From assembly GCF_000149955.1 (NCBI RefSeq), contig NC_030986.1, positions 6,650,576-6,670,195 of the forward strand: a DNA stretch of 19,620 nucleotides, written 5' to 3'. The notes beneath the pieces were generated by a model that made no database searches, was not told the origin of the DNA, and saw only the letters and a list, made by a program, of their open reading frames with translations. Made by a program: the position numbers and the translations under genes. This DNA comes from Fusarium oxysporum f. sp. lycopersici 4287. Taxonomy: Eukaryota > Ascomycota > Sordariomycetes > Hypocreales > Nectriaceae. Shown one piece after another: positions 1 through 9,032 of this stretch (the stretch's first letter is position 1; each line of letters begins with the position of its first letter).

Positions 1-12
1 GGTGCTGTACTA

Positions 13-40
13 ACGTCCGTCACCCACAGACCGGCCACCT
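13..40 (+). repeat. Left terminal inverted repeat of the pogo-type element
   Basis: The 28 bp begin ACGTCCGTCACCCACAGA and are the reverse complement of 1801-1828 with one mismatch (C/T at repeat position 19). The TA immediately outside, at 11-12, is the target duplication. Confidence 0.93.
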
Positions 41-125
41 TAGCCAAAACACCAAGAACTAGATAGCATGATCAATTAATTAATTATCTCAACACCACAT
101 TTTTTATATCAAATGAAAAATCTAA

Positions 126-1701
126 TCAGTGAATATTTAAATGAAACTGAGTACAAAGATCTTCAAGTTTTAATTTCTGGACTCTATTTGCCGTTATTTC
201 TGGCTGTAAAGTCCTCCACATCTGTTCTCGAGCCTTCTTAATCGCTGGAATCTTTGCGAACTCAGCATTTGGGTTATAGATAACCTTTTTACGCCGTTTT
301 GGTCGATGTTCTTCATTTTCCCTCTGAAGAATAGTTATTTCTCTATTCTGCTTCTCAATCTCAAAGTTGTAACGGTCTAATTGACTTCCAATCTTCCTGA
401 ATAGCAGCCTGACAGTCGAATCTTGCGTAACAGAAGCTGGAACATACTCCAGAGCTTGCCGAAGCTGTACAGACGACCGGGGAGTCTTCAGGAGACTGGA
501 ATCCTGCTCTTTGGCCGGCGAATTCGCTGTAGCAGCGGGAGAAGCTGTCTCTGTGACCATTGGGTTCATTCAGGACCTTCGCCAGATTAACAGGCTACAG
601 TTCAGTAGCTTTAAAGCCGGCTATTATGTTGGACTTTGTGATAGCTTCTTTCTGAGCCTTGTCATAAGTGTATAGGAATGTGATCTTGCTGATATGACTG
701 TCATCAGCGACAGAAGTGAAATCTAGCAACAGTTGACGGTATGCTCTCTTTAAAGGGCTAAAGACAGCAACATCTAGTGGCTGTAGGACATGAGAAGAGT
801 GAGTAGGAAGAAATAATAGATATATGTTGTTATTAAAATATTCCTAAAGGAATTCCTCAGTCATATGACTTCTATAACCGTTAAGAATAAGAAGTCAGGG
901 TTCATTCTTATTCTCAGGCGTTGTTGACCGAATTAAGACCTTTCTCAACTAAATCAACGCCAGTTTATTGCTTGTCCAGCCCTTCTCACTACAGGCGAAT
1001 TCCCAGTCATCTAGGGAGTCTAAACCCTCAGGGAAATGTTGTTGTTGGACCGTTTTCCCCTTGAAGATAACTGTAGGTCTCAGGACTTTCCCGGTTGCTG
1101 AGATACACTCGAGAATTGTAATCCAGGCACGAGAACCAGGCTGACGAATAAGTACTGACTTCTTGTGCCTGTGGCCGAGGAATAGACCGTTCATTCCTAT
1201 CCCTTCCATCATTCCAACTTCGTCGACGTTGTATCTGTTCTTCTGCTTGACTATTCGTATCGCCGGCATCATCAGCAACATAAAGAACGGCTTTATCAGT
1301 TCAGTAGAAGCTCCGTGATATCGTTCATAGTCAATTTTCTTGCCTTTTAAAGTCTTAATATCTTCATTTCGACTTAAAAAGCCCTGGAGCCAGTTCTTTC
1401 CAACGCCTTCTGGAAAGCCGTTACGGACAGCAATCTTACTGGCGAACTCTCTGACTTGTTGGTGCGATACAGGGCATCCTAGATCAGCTTGGACGAGAAT
1501 CCAGTCTCTAAGACGCCTTTCCTGAACATCAGAGAGCTTTTGCCGCGTTTTTTGGGCCTCTCTTGGTGTTGTACTTCCTTTGATCCGACCTTGTAGAGTA
1601 GAACGGTTGATGCCATAAGCTTCTACTGCTTTATTCACTGAAACTCAATCTGCAACGATCTGAAGCGCAGCACTTATATCTTTCTCAGTAAAAGAAGGCA
1701 T
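126..1701 (-). pseudogene. pogo/Fot-type transposase, inactivated by stops and a frameshift
   Basis: The reading frame starts at an ATG at 1701 (MPSFTEKDISAAL...) and runs to 126, about 525 codons if repaired. Visible parts are an N-terminal helix-turn-helix with AYGI and RSTLQ, a CENP-B-type DNA-binding part (near GVGKNWLQGFLSRN), a DDE_1 domain with the first aspartate in YNVDE, the block LQPLDVAVFSPLK carrying the third aspartate, and a charged C-terminal tail. Damage: TGA after IVAD near the start, TAG after KLALI (949-951), TGA after NKNEP, TAG after EEFL, TAG after KATEL, and a one-base frameshift near 567 (CCCAATGG). The second catalytic block, normally LDGHGSH, reads LNGYRSH, so the aspartate is asparagine. 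Most changes fit C-to-T or G-to-A transitions. The element still has both ends and could be mobilised only by another copy. Confidence 0.9.
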
Positions 1702-1800
1702 TCTGAATTGATTGGCGTTAGTTTGAAATTAATTGGAATTAAATTGATAGAGTTATGGCTGTTTAAAGTATATACAATTTGGGTGGCTGGGTAAAAAATG

Positions 1801-1828
1801 AGGTGGCCAGTCTGTGGGTGACGGACGT
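1801..1828 (-). repeat. Right terminal inverted repeat of the pogo-type element
   Basis: Reverse complement of the 28 bp at 13-40 with one mismatch. It is followed by the TA duplication at 1829-1830, and the left end of the next transposon starts at that same TA. Confidence 0.93.
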
Positions 1829-1856
1829 TATCTCTTTGACCGGCATAAGGCATCCA
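1829..1856 (+). repeat. Left terminal inverted repeat of the piggyBac-like element
   Basis: The 28 bp begin TATCTCTTTGACCGGCATAA and match the reverse complement of 4005-4032 exactly. The first two bases are also the TA duplicated by the pogo-type insertion. Confidence 0.9.
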
Positions 1857-1921
1857 TCAGGTCACGACAGGGGTGAGGGGCCAATCAAAATGACTGTGAC
1901 AACAGGTACTTCCATTCACAC

Positions 1922-3858
1922 CTAAAATGGCGTGTGATATAAGTACCAACAGTCAGCATTGTTACAAACAGCTACATCACATACTTTACAACCGTACCTG
2001 CTAACCCGACCTCGTGCATTTCCTGATATTGGCTGTAAAGAACCTCCTTTTTTCCCCTTTTTGGCAGGTCGAGGCTGCCCTTGGCGCAGGCCTTTGCAAG
2101 CTAGGCAAGGTGAAGAGCTATTTCTGCCTCGAAAGACATGATTGATATCTCTTTGTAAGTGATTTTGCCGTGCTTGAAGATCTTCACTGTCTTCTTCCTT
2201 CCCTGTACAGTATCTCTTCCTTGTGTGACTATCGGTGCCGTACTTGTTGAAAATAGCGTTATAAATGCACTCCTTCCAAGCTCGAAGCGTGCTATAGGGC
2301 TTCCAATGAGGCTGCCGGGTCTTCTTCTGCAAAATGAAGCTATTCACAAGTGCAACGTCAAGGAGGAAAGACCAAAGTAACGCCTGCCAAGGACCACGCC
2401 GGAAACGATGCTGATATGAGGTATAGGATCTTATCTGATCACCGCGATCCACGTGATTCATTTCATCATTATACTGAGCGGCAATAGAAGGAATAGGGAT
2501 TATCCTAGACTGATCTCCGTTGAAGACCTCCTTTAGGCGTTGTGCCTCTGCCTTTGTGCCTCTTTTGGCGGGCAACTTCCTCTTTTTTGGTGTGCGGTTG
2601 AGAGGGGCTTCGCCGTGCACAGTTATAAGGAAGAGGACCACAGAGCTATCTTTCCAAGCGACTTGAAGGACCTAGAGGGAAGGGAAAGAGACAGATTAGT
2701 AAGGGAAATACAGGTAAAGTTGTCCCTACCTGTTTATCCTTCGTCGGTATTAAATATACCTTATTATATAATAAAGGCTTGCCGTCAGGAAGCTTCCCGG
2801 TCTCTTTTATCTGCTTCATCGCGGCGGTGATGCCACAATTAGGGTGGGCTGTGCCTGTGGCCCCGTATCCAAGCTGCCGAAGTAGGCGGAAGAGCCGCGG
2901 CGATGAGAAGAGGTTATCTGTAAAGACGTGGTGTGTAGGCGTTGACAGCCTTTTTAGTAGGTGAACCACGACGCTCTGTGTATTGCTGAGAGGGATCTCA
3001 GTTTGTAGCTTCCCCTTCTTGCCGTACGGCTTCGGTATCTTTAGCTTGATTGTTGCAGGCACAACTGGTGATGCCTTCACATGCCAAAGCCACTGCAGAA
3101 AGCAGCCCTGTTGTGCAATAACCCAGATTTTGAAGCCCACCGGTGTGGGCTTTCCCTTGACAAGCGTTGTCTCTTTTGATCTGCCTGTAAAAGGGACCAT
3201 ACACTCATCTACAGTCAGATTAGTCCCTGGAAGATAGAGCTCGATAGACACCCTTTGTATATGCTTAGACCACTCTTCAGCCGCTGGGAAGGTCTTTGGA
3301 AGATCTCTCTCATCGCTCACATCGAGATTGGTGTGATCAAAAGTGCGGAAATACCGTGTGATCAGCTCGAACTTCCGTAACGGCATGAACTTTGTAAATG
3401 GGTGAAGGGGGCGCTGATCTCCTAGGCTGGGGGCCTTCCAATGGTCCTCAAGGGATATTTCCCTATGAATTCCTAGGTAAATAAGGATACCAAGCCATAC
3501 ATAGGCTGTTGCGGTGGAGATGCCTTCCCAATCATGCAATCGCGAGTGGTCAGAAAGGGGGGTATTCCAGCTATCTTTGACGCCATTATCAGCGCAAAAA
3601 AAAAGCCCAGTCTTCAGTATATCCAACCCATGACTGTACAAGGGAAATAGGTACGAAAAGCTGGAATAATTCAAGTGGTTGCTGGGGTAGATGGTTGATC
3701 TGAAAATCACGATATTCTAGGTTGAAAGGTTGAAAATCATCACCGCAGCCCTCTTCGGGCGGAAAATCAGGTGTGCCGGTGGGGTCATTAGCAGCTATCA
3801 CACAAGGCGGGCTATCAAAGCTGTGATCATCTAGTATATGTATCTCTTGGGAGCTCAT
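1922..3858 (-). pseudogene. piggyBac-like transposase, one intron, single homopolymer frameshift
   Basis: Starts at ATG 3858 (MSSQEIHILDD...) and ends with a TAA at 1922-1924, about 625 aa once the frameshift is allowed for. A 58-nt intron (2729-2672, GTAGGG ... TTACTAATC ... CTCTAG) joins PTKDKQ to VLQVAWKDSS in phase. The DDE_Tnp_1_7 catalytic region is clear: the aspartates lie in TVDECMVPFTGR, VFTDNLFSS and NHVDRGDQIR, corresponding to the three conserved acidic positions of piggyBac. The C-terminus is a cysteine-rich domain (CLACKG ... YGCKVCDVAVCNNADCW ... H), the zinc-binding end domain of the family. The only visible lesion is a run of nine A on the plus strand (3596-3604) that shifts the frame after GYTEDWAFF; eight would keep it open. 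This may be a real mutation or a sequencing error, so the gene could be functional. Confidence 0.87.
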
Positions 3859-4004
3859 TGTTTTAATTGAGACTCGTTAGGGTCAATTTATATGAGGATT
3901 TTGATGATTTTGGTGGTGTTGAATAAAGAAGCTGTCTGACGAGAACTTTACGTACCCCTCAGGTACTCTCGAAATAAGTGGGGCGAAGCGGGGCGAGTGA
4001 CCTT

Positions 4005-4032
4005 TGGATGCCTTATGCCGGTCAAAGAGATA
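4005..4032 (-). repeat. Right terminal inverted repeat of the piggyBac-like element
   Basis: Exact reverse complement of 1829-1856. The next base outside is G (4033), matching the C at position 10 that would sit outside the left repeat if the pogo-type element were removed, so the repeat may be one base longer. Confidence 0.9.
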
Positions 4033-4207
4033 GCATCTTAGGGATCCACATAACACGTCGATCACGGTAGCATCGGTTCAGATTTTATGTGGACCTGCTG
4101 ATCTATCGCACATCATGAATACGGGCGCATTCACTATACGCGTATCGCTTGGCGTAAACCTACGCGTGTCCGCGGATTATTCTTAAAATTACTCAAGTAA
4201 CTGTAGC

Positions 4208-4213
4208 TATAAG
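4208..4213 (+). promoter_or_regulatory. TATA-like box upstream of the CrtC/AttH-like gene
   Basis: TATAAG lies 63 bp before the ATG at 4276 and inside a small inverted repeat (GTAGC at 4203-4207, GCTAC at 4217-4221). Position and sequence suit a fungal core promoter; no further support. Confidence 0.35.
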
Positions 4214-4275
4214 AGTGCTACGCTCTCCATGTCTTGCACTACAAACCTCATCATCGAATAGAACCGAGACTTAGA

Positions 4276-5537
4276 ATGCACTTCCTTGCCGCAGCCATTC
4301 TGACCTTGGCGACTGCCGCCAACGCCCTCAAAATTCCTTCTTTTGCGCCACCGGACTTTCCGGTTAGCGACATTGACAATGACGGTGTAGGCTCCCGTGC
4401 AGACTATAGCAGCATCTTACCTAGCAACACAGCTGACGCATCCTGAAGACACACGCCGGACGATATGATGTTCGCAAAACAATGGTTTGGCTAGACGACA
4501 AGAACCCTGAGAACTTGAATAGGTATGTTATTGTCATTTGCAATATGGCAAAATGGGCTTTTGGCTAATCCGTGTTATGGAGCTATTTCTACCTCTTTTG
4601 GCTCACAACCGTTGATGGCCGCAAATATCACACGACCCTGGCCCCGAACTTTTTCAGGGGCCGGACCACTGGCATTTTCCGAGTGGAAGACTTGCAAGAC
4701 CTTTCTTCCACCGGCGCAACCGTCTTCGCCCCAGGCACTGGAAGCTCCGAGTATCTAAACCTGCGCTCCGAAATACAAAACCTTACTAGCCCAAGGGGTG
4801 GGGATAACTATACCGCTATGCATGTCACAAGTGATTACGCTGGAGTGAAGCTGGACGTGCACATGACTCCTACTGGAAAGAACCTATACATCGGAGGAAA
4901 CGGCGGTGTCACCCTTTCAAGCCCTGGCAATGACTTTCGCGAGTTGGTTCCTGGCTACTCTTGGTATTGGGTATGTGCAGGATCAGACTTCAAGTGGTGT
5001 TTAGCTAACCGAGACCAGGGAAATCCTACGCTGCGCCTCAGCGGCACAATCAACATCGATGGCAAGGACGTGGAAATCGACCATGGGAAATCTAGAGGTT
5101 ACTTCGAGAGGCAATCTGGTGAATTTGGCATTTCTGGAGGTCATTGGGGATACTGGCTTTACCTATCTAACGGCATCTTCATCCACGGATGGGTTGTCGG
5201 TGCTACCGTCGAGAGGCCCTACAGTACCCCCGCTTGGGCAACTGTTTGGCACCCTAACGGCATCCACGAAGTCCTCGAAGTCGGAAACACCACCACAGCC
5301 ACGGATGTATGGAAAAGCCCTGTGAGTGGCAAGAATTACTTCCAGAACTTCAAATTAGACCTGCCTTCTCGAGAAGCGAGCTTTCATATCCACCAGGCTA
5401 TTAAGAAGAGCGAACTCCGGCCTCTTCCTGGCTCAGACGGATACCAGATCACTGAGGCCTATTCCCAAGGTCACGGAGTTTGGGAGGGCGAGAAAGTGAC
5501 ATTTTACGGACACACTGAGCAACTGTCGTACTGGTAA
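4276..5537 (+). CDS. Secreted CrtC/AttH-like lipocalin-fold protein, kievitone-hydratase-like
   Basis: I model three exons: 4276-4386, 4449-4522 and 4583-5537, giving 379 aa. Intron 1 (62 nt, GTAGGC ... CTGAC ... GAAG) removes an apparent frame break near 4440; intron 2 (60 nt, GTATGT ... CTAAT ... GGAG) joins ENLN to SYFYLFWLTTVDGRKYH. The N-terminus MHFLAAAILTLATAANA is a clear signal peptide of about 17 residues. N-glycosylation sequons occur in QNLTS, DNYTA and GNTTT, fitting a secreted glycoprotein. The body, with LTTVDGRKYH, GGHWGYWLYLSNG and QGHGVWEGE, looks to me like the hydroxyneurosporene synthase/AttH-like group. In fungi that group includes kievitone hydratase (hydration of an isoflavonoid phytoalexin prenyl chain) and the lipocalin-like Diels-Alderases of polyketide pathways. 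Which of these is uncertain, and no polyketide synthase is nearby. An alternative 5' splice site for intron 1 lies at 4363. Confidence 0.62.
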
Positions 5538-7392
5538 GTATTTTTCTAAATAATACATACCGTAGCGCTTGGTATGGGAGGGTGCCTTTAGCAAAGCGTT
5601 TTACTATGTAACTATTTACAACTATGTACTTGACTTATTACCGATTTTATAAACAATGGCTTACGCTCTGTTTCTCCACTGCCTCCTTACTTTGTCTTAT
5701 TTAAGCCTCCATTTCCTAAGTTCATCTATTCTATGTAATATCGGAAAGCATGACCTTTCTGTTTGTAAATAATTATATGGTTATGTCGTTAAAACATGGT
5801 GGCATTTTCTCCAGAACTTACTGCTTTGACCGGCAAAAAGAGCGCAATTAACTTTGTATTTACGACCTGTCTTGATGACAAAAATGGAGTAACTAGTATA
5901 TATTATATTCCACATACCGTGTCTGTATGGGGGGTGTTTTTTTTTTTTTTTTTTTTTTTTTTTAGTGTAATAGAACTTTACCTACTATTACGGTCATAAA
6001 GAAAACCTAGAAAGCAAGTTTAATAAGGCAGCGCAGACTTTCATTTATTTCGCATAGAGAAGACCACAAGCAAGTGTCACTAAAACCCCTCACCTAACAT
6101 CATTTTTGTCTAATCAATTGACTCTCAACCACCTGCGATGTCATAAGATAACAAAAAGGCTAGAATCATTCTAGCTCTTCAAGATCTTCAAAACGTTAAA
6201 AGAAACTAAGGCCGAGACGCGCGGTAGAGATCTATAATATTCACTACTATAGCTTATGTTGTCGACAGACGGGTATACCGTCTTGGAGCGATTGGATACC
6301 CAAGTTACTTTGACTACCCTACGACGGTTGTGGTTCCCAAGGAATAAACTAGTCCGTACAAGGATTATGTTGGCAAATGATTAGGGCATGATGCTGAGCA
6401 ATTGCGAAGTGTCAGGCCTCTTAGCAGTCAATAATACGAGTGAGGCATATTGAGGTAAAGAAGCTTTATTGGCAATTGGTAAACTAAAGCCTATGAAGGT
6501 TTACATGAATGTATTCTATATACTCTTAGTACTCACCACATCGGGGGTGAGCTGAGCGAGTGTTTCATGGGCTCAAGAAAGGTACATGTGAGTCAGAAGT
6601 GATTGGGTGAAATAAGGGTAAATACGACGTAACCGCGAGCGTCATTAATGAAAATGTGAACATAATAAGGATGGTAACAATCTCTAGATTCGAAATGAGC
6701 GGGTGCTCATAGGGACTACCGGAGCAACCCCATGAAGCTATGCACATGCCGGAAAGCTGAGGCTAATATCGTAGGAAACCTTCCAGATGCATAGATCCCC
6801 AGTCTGACAGAGGCAGCCTCTCAGATGATCCAATGACGGTCCCGTTTTTAGGTCAACTTGGTTGTCAGGCGGCACTACTGCAGTTGGGGCAGATTAGCGA
6901 CAGAAGAGAAGTAGACCTTTTTAATAATCTCCGCGGAACGGTTTGCATCCTTCGCTTCTAGAGGCTTATGTTGACTGGGACCTGAAACACTACTTATGGG
7001 AATACGCGTATACAAAGGGAGGGTTCTAGAAGTTTAATACTGCTAAGCCATCAGCAAGCGCCATAAAAAATGAAAAAGCAACGAAACGCCGTTTCCAGCT
7101 TCTCCACCCAAATCGGATTCAAATATCTACTGCACAAGCAGCTTTATCTTTCGCTGTTGCGACCAGAAGAGTAGCAATCGCTCTCAACATAGATATCGCA
7201 ATCAGGGTGGTCATTAACTCAATTCAATCGCCCCTCCAGTGGCTTAAAGGAGCCGGCCTAACGAGCCAGATGGTAAGGCCAGCCTTATTCGCGCAGTTGC
7301 AGAACTGGCAAGATGTCGCAGTGGTCAGGGCGTGAAGCTTAAAACTGGTTCATTGCTGGCTTATACAAATATGTAGTACAACTATATAAGTA
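5538..7392. other. Gene-free stretch between the CrtC/AttH-like and ALDH genes
   Basis: About 1.85 kb between two convergent genes, with no convincing coding sequence. It holds a 27-nt T tract (5937-5963), a sequence resembling the piggyBac-like inverted repeat at 5825-5840, and a perfect 8-bp-arm palindrome at 6159-6175 (GCTAGAATcATTCTAGC). A stop-free frame without a usable ATG runs 7030-7335; its length is within chance expectation. No RNA gene was recognised. Confidence 0.6.
5937..5963. repeat. Poly(T) tract, 27 nt
   Basis: Twenty-seven consecutive T, preceded by a G-rich stretch (GGGGGGTG). Read on the minus strand it is a 27-nt A tract, which could be a simple homopolymer or the tail of an old retroposed insertion. 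No target duplication or retroelement coding sequence was seen beside it. Confidence 0.95.
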
Positions 7393-9032
7393 TCACTCCA
7401 TCCAGGTAACTGTCTTATAATAAAGAAACTCGTCCAATCCTTGAGAACCATTGAATCGACCAAATCCACTATCCTTTACACCCCCGTGAGGGAGAGAAGA
7501 CTCATCATGCACCGTCATAGAGTTGATATGAACTGCCCCTGACTCCAAATCATTAGCTAGATCAAAGGCTGCCTTCAAATCCTTAGAGAAAATCGAAGCA
7601 GTCAAGCCGTATTCTGCGTCGTTTGCTAAATCTAGCGCTTCACGGTGCGTCTGAAATGTGAAAAGGGATACACTGGGGCCAAATGACTCTTGTGAGTATA
7701 TGTCCATGTTCTTCTTTACGTTACCGAGGACGACAGGTCTCATCTTAGTCTCCGTCTCATGGGCATGTTCATCCCCAAAGATCTTGACCTGATGTGCTCC
7801 TTTGGATATGGCATCTGAGATAAGGTCGCGATTACGACTGGCCGAGGCTGAAGTCACCACAGCAGGCGTATCATGTGCGGTGCCAAAGTTCTTTCTTATG
7901 ACATGGCCAAGGAGGTCCTGGAATTCGGACGCGATAGATTCGTGAACAATAATGCGTTCCGTGGACATGCAGATTTGGCCAGCCTGTTTACCTTATCAGT
8001 AAAGGTCGGTTTTGTCATATTTAGGAACCGAGAATCACTTACGTTGAGGAAAGCTCCTTGTACGCAGTGGCGAGCAGCTTGTTCCAGATTAGCGTCCTTG
8101 AGTACGATTGCACTGGCCTTTCCTCCAAGCTCCATCAAGACAGGCTTCAAGTGCTTCCCAGCAGTGGCCGAGATGATCCTCCCGACTCCAGTACTACCAG
8201 TAAAGTTGATCTTCTTGACAAGTGGGTGTGAAACAAGGCTGTCGATGGTGCTAGCCGCTTCAGCCGGTGAATGGAATAGCAAGTTTAAACAACCATCAGG
8301 CAGACCAGCCTCACGTAGGACGTCGTAGATTGCCCAGTAACATCGAGGTGTATATTCTGAGCCTTTCAAAATTGTCGTATTGCCAGTAGCTAGAGCAAAG
8401 AGGACTGATCGAAGGCCGAGGTTATAAGGCGCATTCCTTTGACCATCGTGCATTAGCAATGCCCCGTTACTATACCACGGAACCAAGTACTGAGGTCCTT
8501 CTTACCAAGGTGCTATTCCAAGCACGACTCCATACGGTTTTTTGTGTACCATAGCTTGCATACCTTGGTGGATAGATTCCGGAGCAGCACCCGTCATAGC
8601 CCCAGCTATCCCACCAGCAGTATCCCGCAACCCTTCAATTGTGACTCCAAGGATAAAATCTTGGTAGAACTTATTGGCGCCGATCTCATGATGCATATAT
8701 TCCCCCAGCTCGGCCCGTCGCCGATCCATTATATCAGCGGCCTTGAGGAAGATATCCCGTCTGCTCGAAGCTTTCGTTTTAGACCAATCTTTGAAAGCAC
8801 TATGGGCACTTTGGACAGCTTTTTGTATATGCTCATCCTTGGCACAGGAAAAGGACCATATTTCTTTATTGGTCAAAGGGCTGGTAACTGGAAAAGATTC
8901 GGAAGTGTGTACCTGCTGGCCATTGATGATAAGTGGCACTGAAAAGTTGGTACTAAGGCTTCTATGTCCTCTAGACAAGGGAAGGGCGCCTTGGTTGATA
9001 TGACCCGTTCGTCTGATGAGTGATTTCAGCAT
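7393..9032 (-). CDS. Aldehyde dehydrogenase, salicylaldehyde/vanillin dehydrogenase-like
   Basis: Three exons read from the minus strand: 9032-8506, 8436-8043 and 7983-7393. The introns are 69 nt (GTAAGA ... GCTAATG ... CAAAG) and 59 nt (GTAAGT ... AACAG). Splicing restores GIAPW-NAPYNLGLRS and GAFLN-AGQICMSTER, giving an uninterrupted 503-aa protein of normal family length. Catalytic features are FTGSTGVG (254-261) in the nucleotide fold, general base Glu278 in LMELGGK, and nucleophile Cys312 in GQICMS. The 34-residue Glu-Cys spacing is standard. Such enzymes oxidise an aldehyde to the acid with NAD(P)+. Overall sequence, including APWNAP and GGVKDSGFGRFNG, points to the aromatic-aldehyde branch, though exact substrate is inference. 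The first 30 residues (MLKSLIRRTGHINQ...RGHRSLS) are basic and hydroxyl-rich with no acidic residue, like a mitochondrial targeting leader. A TATAAATA box lies about 70 bp upstream. Confidence 0.93.

Larger units (their letters stand above)
13..1828 (-). mobile_element. pogo/Fot-type (Tc1-mariner superfamily) DNA transposon, complete ends, dead
   Basis: An 1816-bp element bounded by 28-bp terminal inverted repeats that differ at one position. It is flanked by TA on both sides (11-12 and 1829-1830), the target-site duplication typical of Tc1/mariner/pogo elements. It encodes one transposase on the minus strand with a CENP-B-type helix-turn-helix region and a DDE_1 catalytic domain, as in fungal Fot1/pogo elements. 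Removing the element and one TA leaves a site that continues directly into the left inverted repeat of the piggyBac-like element on its right. The coding region has several in-frame stops and lost its second catalytic aspartate, so it cannot move on its own. Ends, duplication and coding content all agree. Confidence 0.92.
1829..4032 (-). mobile_element. piggyBac-like DNA transposon with perfect inverted ends
   Basis: A 2204-bp element whose outer 28 bp are perfect inverted repeats (1829-1856 and 4005-4032). Similarity continues inward for about 8 more bases with a one-base gap (TCAGGTCAC versus AAGGTCAC). It encodes a single piggyBac-family transposase on the minus strand with one intron. Canonical piggyBac elements are flanked by TTAA, but I see no TTAA at either side (left outside bases GTAC at 7-10, right outside bases GCAT at 4033-4036), so the target duplication is unclear. 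The pogo-type element occupies its left tip. Perfect ends and a nearly intact gene suggest recent activity. Confidence 0.88.

Noticed and set aside
5532..5539. GGTAAGTA overlapping the stop codon of the CrtC/AttH-like gene, a good 5' splice site
   Set aside because: No downstream exon with family-like sequence or a convincing 3' splice site was found; the protein is already of normal length.
7030..7335. Stop-free 102-codon frame on the plus strand
   Set aside because: No suitable ATG, no recognisable domain, and a frame of this length is expected by chance in a window this size.
8437..8505. Apparent break of the ALDH gene between two frames (stop after GIAPW)
   Set aside because: GTAAGA...GCTAATG...CAAAG removes 69 nt and rejoins APW-NAPYNLGLRS in phase, so it is an ordinary intron and not a mutation.
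4276..9032. Secondary-metabolite biosynthetic cluster around a Diels-Alderase-like protein
   Set aside because: No polyketide synthase, peptide synthetase, P450, transporter or pathway regulator is present in the window.
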